Below, one piece after another: positions 53,114-64,000 of a DNA stretch of 64,000 bases. Position 1 is the stretch's first letter. The number at the start of each line of letters is the position of its first letter. The position numbers and the translations under genes are program-made. The notes under the pieces are model-generated. The model was not told the origin of the DNA, did no database searches, and worked only from the letters and a program-made list of their open reading frames with translations. The stretch spans positions 27,727-91,726 of the forward strand of contig NW_004086595.1 in assembly GCF_000220395.1 (NCBI RefSeq), in the 5' to 3' direction. The DNA comes from Ichthyophthirius multifiliis (Eukaryota; Ciliophora; Oligohymenophorea; Hymenostomatida).

Positions 53114-55702
53114 AATTTTTTTTTTTTTTTTTATAAAAAACCTTATTAAAATAAAACAAAAAATATAAAGAAAAAATATATAAAATAAGATCTTTTTTTT
53201 TTTTAATATAAATTTAAAAAAAAAAAAAATAATCACATAAAAATAACAATATGATTAATTAATCTTAATAAAAATTATGGTTTAAAAAGTAAACACTATA
53301 AAAATTTAAATAATTTTATTAATAAAAATATGTAAAAATTTATTTTATATAAAAGCTTTTAAATTAAAAAATTTTATTTATTCAAATAATGTTAAATAAG
53401 TAAAGCAATTATTAATAATAATAATAATATCGATTTATTAATATTTTTAAAAATATTAATATTCTCTTATTATTATTAAATTCAATTTTAAAATAATATA
53501 ATTCTTTTGAAATACTAAGTATAAAGCCTGTATTTTTATTATTGTCAAATTTCATTCGTAGTGATTTGAGTTTAGGTGAAGTATTTGTTAGTAATTAATT
53601 AATAAAATAAAATATATATACTATTTATTTGTATTATATGATTATTTTATAGATTTTTTAATAGGAAAATTTATAAATTTATAAACATATTTAAGTATAA
53701 AAAATATTTGAAACATTTTTAAAAAATAAAATAAAAAAATTAGTATTTTGTTTCTAAATAATGAAAAATCAGCCTCATTTTTTTGTTATACTAGTATTTT
53801 TTTAAATTTATTTTATCCTGATATTTTTTTAAATATTTTTATATATAATTTAATTTATTCTTTAATAATTAATATTAAATACTAAATTATATTATATTAA
53901 TTATAAAGTTATATATAAAGAAAATTAAGTAAATAAAAAGAATAATTTTAATATATAATAATTTTAATATATAAAAATAAAATGTATTTATTATAATATA
54001 AATAATTATTTAATAATAAAAAAAATATATATAATATATTGTAAAAATATTTAAGATATATAATTAAAAATCAATTAAAATATAATTATTTATCAAATAT
54101 TTTAAATATAATTATTTTATTTAATATTTTTTTTTTTTTAATAATAAAATTATTATTTACAAAACGTAAATAATTTTTGTTTTTAAATAAATAATGGATT
54201 AATTCATATATATATATATATATTTTTTTAAAATTATTATCTTTTAATTAAAGTATAAATAATTATAAAAAAGTACAGAAAAAATGTTTTATAATTTAAA
54301 ATTATATAATATAAAAATATAAAAAAATGAATATATATATATATAAATAAATTAAAAAAAAAATATATATATATTTATATATATATCTCTATTTATATTT
54401 ATATTTATTATTATTAATTAAAAAAAATTAAAATTTTATAATATCTTTTTTTTTACGTATGTATTTATTTATTATATAATAATATTAATATTTTTTTTTT
54501 TTTTAATTAACATATATAATTAATTTAAATTTAAATTTTTTAATATCTTTATATATATTTTTTTATTAAATTCTTTTATTTTAATTTATTTTTATAAATT
54601 TTCTAAAATAACTATAATATTAATATTTATTAATCTTTTAAAAAATTTTAAGTTTTTTAATATAAAAAAATATATAAATAAATAATAATAATAATAAAAT
54701 TATTCTTAGTTTTTAATATCTTAATTAAAATAATATTAAATTTTTTATAACTTATTAAATTTTTAATAATTTTAATATTAAATACAAATTTTAAAATAAA
54801 AAAAAAATTATAAAATATTTATATATATATTTATATAAATTTATATTTATTTTTACATACTTTTATTATTATAATTAATATTTCTTAATAATTTTATATT
54901 GTTTTTATAATTTATATATATAATTAATTTTTTTTTATTTTAATTATTTTTCATAAAATCTTAAATACATTTGAATTTTCTATTAACTAAATTTTTTTTT
55001 TAAATATCATAATTATAATTATTTAAATATATTAAGAAAAATAAATTAAATTTTATATAAAATTGAAAAATTTAAATATATTATATAAATTGACGAATTT
55101 TCTAGAGAATATTATTAATTTAATAAATTTTTTCTAGAAAATTTATTTGAATAATAATTAATAAATTAAAAAAAAAATGCTTATAAAATAAGAATATTTA
55201 ATAATTAAATAAATGTAAATTTTTTATTTATTTATATATAAATATTTATAAATTTTTTTTAATATTAATTTTTTTTTTTATATTTATATATTTATAAATA
55301 TCATAAATTTTTTTTTATATATAAGTTTTTATTTTTTAATTTATATTTTATATATTTTTAAATATAATTTTTTTTCATAAATTTTCTTAATTACAAATTT
55401 TATTATTTGTAATTTTATTAATTTTTTTTTTCAGTTTTTATTTATTTAATTATATAATTTTAAATACTAACAATAAATTCAAAAATTAATTTATTAAAAA
55501 TATAAAATTAAAATGTCTTCTAATTTCATTTTTTGACTATAGACAATTTTTTTTATACTATATTTATATTTTTAGTTTATTTATATTCAAAACATATTTT
55601 TATATTTTAAAAATAAATAAATAAAAAATTTACTTTTGTTAACACAAAAAATATTTATAAAATTAATTATATATAAAAATTTATTATAATAATTTAATTA
55701 TT
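53114..55702. other. long A/T-rich spacer
   Basis: About 2.6 kb without a supported gene. A slightly less A/T-rich patch at 53520-53600 (GTAGTGATTTGAGTTTAGG) is the only deviation. Confidence 0.55.
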
Positions 55703-57719
55703 ATGGTAAAACATCTTTCTTAAACATTAAATGATATAAAAATTGAATTTGATAATGGAAACAAATAGAATTTTTATAATTTTAATTAATAAATATCTCA
55801 TAATGCTAATTTAGCAATACTATAATCTTAAGTTAATGATGATAAAATATAAATAGATAATCTTTAACATGAACAAAAATACTCTTAAATACTAGACTAA
55901 ATTACAGAAACAAATATCTAAAACTAATAAATACTAGATAAAGTATATTTTTATAATTACGATGAAGAAAGTGAAATAAATTTAAAATAAATATAAAAAA
56001 AAAGAAATGAATTTATATAATTTAACTGGTATGTGTTTATTGAATTTTTTTTTATCATATTCTGTATTTTTTGATTTTAGGAAATTGTTTAAATATAATT
56101 ATTTATTTATTTTTTGGAAAAGCTTTACCAAGAAATCTGCTTTTTTGGGGAAATAATTATTTGGCTATAAAATATTAAATATAATAATTAATTAATTTAT
56201 CAATAATTATTTTATATTTTCATTTATAGCCTTAAAATATTTCTTTTGAGTTTGATATTTTTTTACTTTTAATTTATTAAATTTTAAATGCTTATTTAAA
56301 AAGTGTTAATTACGCAACTTTAGATTAATATAAATTAAGGTCTTTTAGAAATTAAATTTTTGATTTTTAAGAAATAAAAGAAAATCTATTTATTGATTCT
56401 TGGAATGAATAAAATAGAAAAGTAATTTTGTATTATTAATTTATAAATTTTAATCATATTTTTATTTATTTTCATAGTATATATATGATGAAATATAATA
56501 TTCTTTGAATACTTTTGATATTGATAAAAGCATGTTTTATCTTGAATTTATTACTCCTCCTTAATAAGAGACAATTTTTAAATTAAATTTTTATTCAAAC
56601 GAATTAAAAAAGCATTTCTATATTGAAAACTTCTAAGAATTTTAACCTAAATTTATAGGATAAATTAAAGATAGTTAAGCTTATTATGGATTTGTAATAA
56701 TAAGTTATATAATTGAGAAATTTTAAATATAGAATTAATTTACATTAAATGTTATAAAATTCTTATCGATATTTTATAGTATTCCGAAAATATTTCTAAT
56801 AATAGTTTATAAAAGAAACTATGAATTAAATAGTTTTATAGATATATTAATATTATTAATAACAATATTTATGACAATAAATTATTTATATTTATCTCAT
56901 GAGTCTATTTATTAAATTTTATCTGGAATATTAGATATGAAAAGAAAAGTAAATAAAACAAAACTTATTTTATTAATTTATTTGGAAAAAAAAAAAAAGT
57001 TATTTATGATGTAATAACTTGCTTTTTTAATTTCTCCCAGGAAAATAAAATCAATAGATACTGATAAAATATTTCCTACTTTAAATATTTTTAAAAGTTT
57101 GAGTATAAAAGGATGGTTATTATTAAGATAAATATGCTAAGAATATGGAAAAAAACATGAATTTAGATAATAATACATTCTTTAAATAATATTAATATTA
57201 GAATCGTTTGGAATTGGTATGATATTTTTTCATTTTTTTAATATTTATAAAATGTAAAACTGTTTAATATATTTGATTCTTTATGATACTCCTTTTGTTT
57301 TTATTTTTCTTATTATTATTATATATTATGGGGCTCTTATTAATAGTAAATATGATTTACATCTATATATATTAAATTAAAACAAAATCATTATTTAAGA
57401 TATTCAAAGATTAGAAAAAATATATTTCAATAAAGAATTTAAACCTAAAAATATAATTTATGCAAAAGCTGTATAAATAATACTTAAAGATATATAAGGA
57501 ATTAGTAATTAAATTTCTGTTTCTAGATATTTATAAGAATTAAATGAATCTTATACATAATTTATTTAAGAAATATAAATTCTTAAATAATATAATTAAT
57601 ACAAAATTTTATACATTAAACCTAGTTTTCTTGTTTTATAAAATCTTATTTTGGGGTTTTTAAGTTTAGTTTTTACTTTTGTTGGAAGCTATTTAAGTAA
57701 ACAAATAATTAACAATTGA
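55703..57719 (+). CDS. multi-pass membrane protein, unknown
   Basis: ATG 55703 MVKHLSQTLNDIKIEFDNGN begins a cytosolic helical segment. Membrane spans and loops follow: WYVFIEFFFIIFCIF; a lumenal or extracellular block FYLEFITPPQQETIFKLNFY and ELKKHFYIENFQEF; ISYIIEKF; FLSIFYSIPKIFLIIVY; IDILILLITIFMTINYLYL; FIFLIIIIYYGALI; and a last span SFLVLQNLILGFLSLVFTFV, ending at TGA 57717-57719. The loop-then-spans order recalls cation channels of the polycystin/TRP kind, but no selectivity filter or signature was found. At least four introns (one ends ttctcccag at about 57040). No family assigned. Confidence 0.55.
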
Positions 57720-58592
57720 AATCTATTTTCATATATATTATATTAATTTTAATTAGTTCATATTATTAATATTTAATTATTTGTTCATATTTATTAATAT
57801 TTAATTATTCCTGTAATTTTTATTTTAATAAAAAAAGGACTAATTAATATATTTTATTAAAATTTTTTATTGAAAAATTAGTTTTTAATAATATAATTAA
57901 GGGATAAAAAATATATATATACAAAATTATATATAATTATTTTATAATTTTTTTTCTTAAAAATAATAAATAAAATAAAATAATTTATAATTAAAAAATT
58001 TAAATATTATATTATAATTAAAAAAAAAAATTAAGATGTTTTTTTATATATTTATTTTTATGTCCATGATTTTTTGTTTATTCTTCTTTTATTGCTTTAT
58101 TTAAATTTACTTTTATTAAGAATTAAATATAAATTTTTGATTTTATACATTAAGTAATTTTAATAAATAAATATTTATTATAAATTTATATTTAATTTTT
58201 TATATTTTTTTTTTTTTTTTATTATATTTATACTTCTAGATTGTATTTCTAATATAATTTTTTGTATTTAATAAATAATCTAAATTAGATCTTAAGTGTT
58301 ATTGTTAAAATAATTATAATTTGATATTTTTTAAAAAAGCTTAAACATATAATAATATAATACAAAAATAATTAAATTTTAATAATATTAAAATATATTT
58401 ATATATATTTATTGAAATTTTACTATAATTATTTTTATATTTTTTTTTTAAATGTATAAATTTAATTTAATTATAAAATCAAATAATTATATTTTATATT
58501 TAATTTTAAAAACAATTATTAATTACTTTATAATTATATAAAATTAAATAAATATTATTTTTTTTTTTTTTTTTTTATAAAAATAAAAAATA
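57720..58592. other. A/T-rich spacer
   Basis: Between the convergent membrane-protein and SDF2-like genes; nothing recognised. Confidence 0.6.
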
Positions 58593-59339
58593 TCACAAAT
58601 CTCTTTTTTTCTATACGAAATAATTTCAAAGCCATCTTCATCAATTTATTTTTTTCCAAAATCTTCTTCAATATCTTCCTCCCAATTCGGTTTTTATAAA
58701 ATAAAACCTCCAACAATTTTCCAAATTGCCTCTTTATCTTTATAAAACTATCCATAAACATCTATTTATCCCTATAAGACCCTACTATTATACATATACT
58801 TAACATTGCATCCTAAATATCTTTTCGTTTATTAATTTTATAGATAAAATTGCTATTTACCTTCTATAGGTGTCCCATCTTTTCATTTCCAGCACATAAT
58901 ATAATAAAATTATCATAAGCATCACCAATTCCATTATTCCCGTAAGAAATAATTTCCTAATGATGATTCATATGTGAATTATTAACTGTAGAATGAATAT
59001 TTTTTTAAGTCTAAATATGTTCTAATCTAATAACATCTCCACATTTAACAACATTTGCATATGTCATTTAAGGGTAACTCATACCTTCTTTAATTGTAAA
59101 TAAAGAATTAACATCTTAATCAGTTTATACTGCAGTGACTATATTTCCTATTGATTATTCATTTAAATAAACTTCACTAGTCCTTAAATGGTATTTATTT
59201 TGCTGATTTCGAATTCTTATAGTGGAGCCATATGTGATTTATTTTAAATTAAGCTCTTCTTGTATATTATCTTCTTTTTAGAAGGAAAATTATAAATATA
59301 ATATTAAAATATTAATATATATATTGTTTTTTTCATCAT
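58593..59339 (-). CDS. SDF2-like MIR-domain protein
   Basis: MIR-domain protein of the ER lumen; SDF2 proteins assist ER protein folding and quality control. ATG 59339 (or 59336) opens a hydrophobic leader (MMKKTIYILIFQYYIYNF). Three MIR units follow: ITYGSTIRIRNQQNKYHLRT, VKCGDVIRLEHIQTQKNIHS, and GKQQFYLQNQQTKRYLG, with IDVYGQFYKDKEAIWKIVGG at the end of the third. MNHHQEIISYGNNGIGDAYD links units two and three. The charged C terminus ends RKKRDL, which is not a standard HDEL/KDEL signal. The frame needs single A insertions at about 59285, 58885 and 58605; the last gives TGA 58593-58595. The minus-strand frame 58555-58761 is a shadow. Confidence 0.78.
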
Positions 59340-60171
59340 ATTTATTGTTTTTTTTCTTTTATATTTTTTTTAGAAAAATTAAATAAAAAGAATATTTATA
59401 AATAAAAACAATTAATAGATAAAAATAAAGAATATATATTCAAAGTAAAGAAATCATAAAAAATCTATAATAAAAATAAAACTTTAATATTTTTTTCAAT
59501 AACTTTCTGGAAAATAAAATAAAATAAAATATAATTATACATTAAATAAAATCAATTTAAATTTTATTATCTATATATTCGTATTTTTTAGCTATATTCT
59601 TATCTATAAATAGTTTGTCAACATTTTATATATATAAAAATATTTTATTTATTGATTGAAATATATTATCTGCATTTATTGATTTTATTTTTCTAAGATA
59701 AATCAAAAGACCTACTTACTACTTCATATAAAGCTAAATATTTTAAATTATTATTAGATGGGCTAATTAATTTTTATTAAATTATAAAAATATTGTTTTA
59801 TGAGTTAATCCAATATAATTTTTTATAATTAAAAAAAATATGTATATTTTTTACTTTAAATTAAATAGAAAAATTCATTAAATAAAAAAAAATGAAATAC
59901 CTAAAATAAAATATGTATTATTTCATATATTGATAATATAAATAATTTATTTAAAAGTAATTAAATTATATAAAAAATTATAATATATTAATTAAAATAT
60001 TTAACAGTATTTAAAAACAAATATTTAGTTTGTTTTTTTTGGCTAAATACTTTTAATTTTGATACGTATATTAAATGTAAATACATTAATAATATATATA
60101 TATTTTAGAAAAATAAATAGTATTTAAATATAATATAAACATTTATTTATTATTTTTTGTTCTTTTCAAAT
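59340..60171. other. A/T-rich spacer
   Basis: No supported gene. Confidence 0.55.
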
Positions 60172-61159
60172 TCAAAAATTAAAGAAAATTTTTGTTACCA
60201 TTTCAGCAATTTATTAATTAATTTTAGATTAAGTTTATTATTTTCTTATATTCCCTATTGCATTAACATAACTTTTCTAAACACTTCCAATATTAGAATT
60301 ATAAAGCAAAATTTAATCTATTTTATTTAAAACTTATTATAAATCTTTTTTATCTAATTTATCTAACATAAATTTTATAAAAAATTATAGTTTTCGCATA
60401 CTTTTAGTACTTTTATTTATTTAAAAATAAAAAATATTACAAAATATTTAATTCTTTTTGTTTACATTTTATTTTTATTTATTTGATTATTTTTCTCATC
60501 TAATATTTATTGAGTTGTTATAAATAAATCTTTATCAAAAAAATTATTTAAACTATTTTTTTTTCTATTAAATATTATTAGTTTTCATCTTAAAACATAA
60601 AATCATATTCATCTAAATTTTACTCTTCTTTTTTCCAATCCAAATTTTGTTAAGTGCTAGTTTCGTATTCTAATTATTCTTAAATATCACTTAGTTAAGA
60701 CTTTTATGAATTTCTATATTATATGCATTTTTACTAAATAATTTATTATTATATTCCTTATAAAGGCTAAATTTAATATTAATCATAAAGAATTTAAGTA
60801 TTTTAATTTTATGTAAATTCATTTTAAAATTAAGAATATTAAATATCATCAGTTTAATACTATTATTATGTTTATTATGATTACAAACTATAATTTCTAT
60901 TCTAAGCTTTTATTTTTTTAAGAATTAATTTTTTTTATTATTTTTATTTTTTAGAAATAAAAAAAATACTTAATTAATTCAAGATAAAATTTTCTTAATC
61001 ATTTAAAAAATAGTTATTTTATTAATTCATGTAGTTCAAATATTCCAAAAAATTAAGTTCAGCTTGTTATCGGTCTATACTATTAAAAATATTTAGTATT
61101 TCTTTCTGTTCATAATCTTAAAATTTATGTAAAAATTGTTATAATAAAAGTGAATCCAT
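60172..61159 (-). CDS. Q-rich hypothetical protein
   Basis: ATG 61159 MDSLLLQQFLHKFQDYEQKE, then EILNIFNSIDRQQAELNFLE and a long Gln-rich low-complexity region written largely in TAA. The last segment, in another frame, is MLDKLDKKDLQQVLNKIDQI then NSNIGSVQKSYVNAIGNIRK, ending at TGA 60172-60174. A probable short intron or slip lies near 60410-60450. Soluble, helical, no domain recognised. Composition of the ends suggests a real protein; function unknown. Confidence 0.5.
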
Positions 61160-61913
61160 TTTAATTTATTTATTAATTAAAATTCTAATATATAAATTAA
61201 AAAAAATTATTTCAAAAATGCTTATATTGATGATATTAATTAATATTTTATATTAACTAAAAAATAGTAAGAATATTAAATAATAATAATTAAATAAATA
61301 TATAAAGAAATATTTAAAATAGCAAATATACATCAATGAATAAATAAAATATATATTAAAATAATAACTTTAAATTAAACTAAAAAATGTATTTTAACTA
61401 TATATAATAATAATACTTAATATATATAATATATATAAATCCATTTTATTATAATTTAATATATTTTTAAAAATATTATATTATTAATTAATTTTAAAAT
61501 ATTATTGCTCTCAAAAAAAAAACGAATATTTTGTCATAATTAAAATATTTATAAAATTTAAATTTTAAATATTTTAATAACAATAGTTTAAAAAGTTAAT
61601 TTAAATTTATTTTATTACATAATAAATAATAAATAAACCCTTTAATAAAATATATTTAACATATTAATGATTAAAATAAATATATTTAAATTAGACCATT
61701 TAATAATAATATAATAATAAATAATGAATATAATATATATTAATTTATATTTAAGTTATTTTAAATTTAAAAGTATTATATATTTCTGTTATAATAAAGT
61801 ATTTCAGTTTATGTCAATCAATATTTTCTTTTATATAAAATAAAAATATAAATTAAAAATATTAATCCAAAATAATTAAAAAGTCTAATTAAGTCTAAAA
61901 AAAAAAAGAATAT
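61160..61913. other. A/T-rich spacer
   Basis: Between divergent genes; holds their promoters. Nothing specific visible. Confidence 0.55.
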
Positions 61914-63151
61914 ATGAAAATTCATAACTTCCTTTTGTTTATTTTATTCCCATTTTTTTCCTGCTTTTTAAATACTAAAAAATAACGCTTGCTTTGAACT
62001 CTGGTTCTAAAACTTTTTATTTTGACAACAATAGTTAAATTCTTTATAAACCAGTAATTTAATATATATTATGTATTAATATATACTCATTATTAAAATA
62101 AAGGATTATCATTATAGAATTAATGGCTAAATTAAAAATATATATGATTAATTTCCTAAAAAAGAAACCATTTTTAACACAAAATATGACTGGAATATAC
62201 ACTAAATAGAAGTTTTTGATGAAAATGAAATATCTTATTAAATTCCAGTATAGTCAGAAAGCTTTTCAATAGTATTAGTATTTTCAGAGAATTTTTATTC
62301 AGAAATTGGACAAAGAGTAATGAAAATATAAATTGAAGATGAAGAAATAATATAAGAATTAGATATATATAAATAAACTAATGAAAAATATATTCCTTAT
62401 TTCGAGTTAATTGAATTAAAAGTAGAAAATGGGAATTTAATAAATGTTTAAAACAAAAAATAATAAAAGAACTTAAACAAGATATGAATTTTAACATTTA
62501 TTTAAAAAGTTTAAAAGGAAATGCAAAAATCGATGCATTAATAATTTCTAATAGTAATAATAAAGAAATTTAAGATGAAATTTTCTAACTTTTTTAGAAA
62601 AAAACAAAATAAAGACTTCTAATAATGTTGATTAACTATAACATATTATGGCTTTAAAAAATGAGAATTATATATTTCCTTTTAAAAATTTATTTGAATA
62701 AAAAATAAAAAATAATTTATAATAATAATAATAGAAATAATAATTCTGCTTTTATTTAATTTAATGAAGGAGATGAGGCATTGGAAAGTCATAGATAGCA
62801 ATATTATTAGTTATTGGAATAAATTTAAAAAACAATAATAAATATGTCTATTTTTTCGATATTGAATATATAAGAATAGTAAATAATATCATTTTATATA
62901 TATAAATAATATTTAAATTTATATTTTATGTATTTTTATATCATTTATAGAAAGAATATATTCATAAAAATTTAAGTTGTTTGATTAATATCTTTAAAAA
63001 TAATAAATTATTCTTCTGTTTAATAAGCATTAATTTTACTTTTTTATTATTACTTTTTAGAAAAAAATCAACTAATAGTGAATATGAATAAATTTAATAA
63101 AATTTGACTATTTACAACTTAAGTAAACCTTAATTAGGATATTAGAATTGA
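61914..63151 (+). CDS. malectin-like membrane protein
   Basis: Malectin is an ER lectin for glucosylated N-glycans. ATG 61914 gives a signal peptide (MKIHNFLLFILFPFFSCF). The malectin fold reads ITLALNSGSKTFYFDN (VWAVNAGG block), DYHYRINGQIKNIYDQ, YDWNIHQIEVFDENEISYQI (the ERY...FGYEIP block), SFSIVLVFSENFYSEIGQRV (VLKFAEVYF block) and LDIYKQTNEKYIPYFEL. The tail has a Q/N-rich linker and a C-terminal span (SINFTFLLLLFRKK), as in malectin. Stop TGA 63149-63151. Slips of one A at 61977-61982 and near 62460 separate leader, fold and tail. First intron from about 62051 to 62103. Confidence 0.72.
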
Positions 63152-64000
63152 AGAATATAAACAAAAATATTCAATATTTAATAAATAACCATATAAATAA
63201 TAAAAAATTATATAAAAAAAAAATATTTATTTAATTGTGTTTATAATTATGTTTAAAATTAATTTTAATATGATTATAAGTAAAAGTACTTTATTTTTAT
63301 AAAAAAAATATAAAAAGAATTAATAATTATAGATTTATATATTAGTATTTTTAAAATTATTATAATATAAAAATAAAATTAGAAAATTTAATATTATTAT
63401 TATTTATTTATAAGAAATTAATTGTAAATGAAAAAAATATAATTAATATTAATAATAAATATAAAAATAATATAATTTTTATTTTTTATTTATAATTAAT
63501 ATTTAAGTTATTTTTAAATATTATGTTAATTACAAAATTTTAAATTTAACATTTTTATTTAATAATTAATATAAAATATTTATATATTTAGGCATCATAT
63601 ATTTAAAAGTATATAGTTTAAATAAACAATACATTGATTTAAAAAATATTTTAATGTATATAATAAGATTATTATATTTATATAAAACTAAGTAAATATA
63701 TGTAATATTGTATATATTTTTTAGTAATTTATATAAATAACTTTTAAAATTTTTAAAATGTAATTCATATTAAATATTTTATATATTAAAAATAATTTAT
63801 ATAATTAATTGATGATAAAATATAGATAATAACAATAGTTTTTACTTTTCAGAATAAAATAAAATTAAATTATTATTTAAATAAATTAAAAAAATTGAAA
63901 AAAATTTATACTTTTTATAAGATAATTTTTCCTTGCTAATTATTTTTAAAATTTAAAATATAAAAATAAATATAATTTTAATAAACATAAATATTAAAAT
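63152..64000. other. A/T-rich spacer to window end
   Basis: No gene recognised. Confidence 0.55.

Noticed and set aside
58555..58761. Minus-strand 68-residue frame rich in K and I
   Set aside because: It is an alternative frame of the SDF2-like C terminus; the neighbouring frame completes the third MIR unit.

Overview
The window is macronuclear DNA of a hymenostome-type ciliate. It is extremely A+T rich (intergenic DNA is almost pure A/T). Recognisable proteins read through only if TAA and TAG mean glutamine and TGA is the sole stop. Introns are mostly short (about 39-70 nt), GT...AG and A/T rich. This combination best fits Ichthyophthirius multifiliis or a close relative; that naming is inference. 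No bacterial features, tRNA, rRNA, CRISPR array or mobile element were recognised. ORFs called with the standard code are nearly all shadows.

Layout. 1-333: the edge of a Myb gene, followed by a 20-base N gap whose flanks duplicate each other. 2.1-9.3 kb: SCO1 copper chaperone (+), then on the minus strand a plant-type vacuolar sorting receptor, an RsmI-like rRNA methyltransferase with a mitochondrial-type leader, and a divergent CDPK-like kinase. 9.6-12.2 kb: two relics (a leucine-rich-repeat sequence and a tubulin-tyrosine-ligase-like pseudogene). 12.4-16.6 kb: a large cysteine-rich membrane protein built from repeated modules split by introns at the same cysteine codon. 17.2-22.2 kb: LSm5, a candidate non-coding RNA, a CFAP119-like ciliary protein, a syntaxin and a small secreted protein. 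24.4-33.3 kb: a tandem cyclic-nucleotide-binding protein facing a coiled-coil/polyQ/MORN protein. 34.3-40.5 kb: a hypothetical gene, a LIN54/tesmin-like CXC protein and a PHD-DDT-WHIM-PHD (ACF1/BAZ-like) chromatin subunit. 40.8-47.6 kb: a SAM methyltransferase, tubulin cofactor B, a TNPO3/IPO13-like karyopherin and a CCCH zinc-finger protein. 48-53 kb: a pseudokinase, DDRGK1/UFBP1 and a WD40-like protein. 55.7-63.2 kb: a multi-pass membrane protein, SDF2-like, Q-rich and malectin-like genes. The rest is A/T-rich spacer.

Genes are independently promoted, without operons, on both strands. Loose themes are cilia and microtubules (CFAP119, TBCB, TTLL relic), endomembranes (sorting receptor, syntaxin, SDF2, malectin, DDRGK1) and chromatin or nuclear transport (LIN54-like, ACF1-like, karyopherin, Myb).

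Caution on quality: in many genes the frame is broken by exactly one missing base, usually in or next to an A or T run. I read these as under-called homopolymers, not as real pseudogenes. The TTLL and LRR relics have additional damage.
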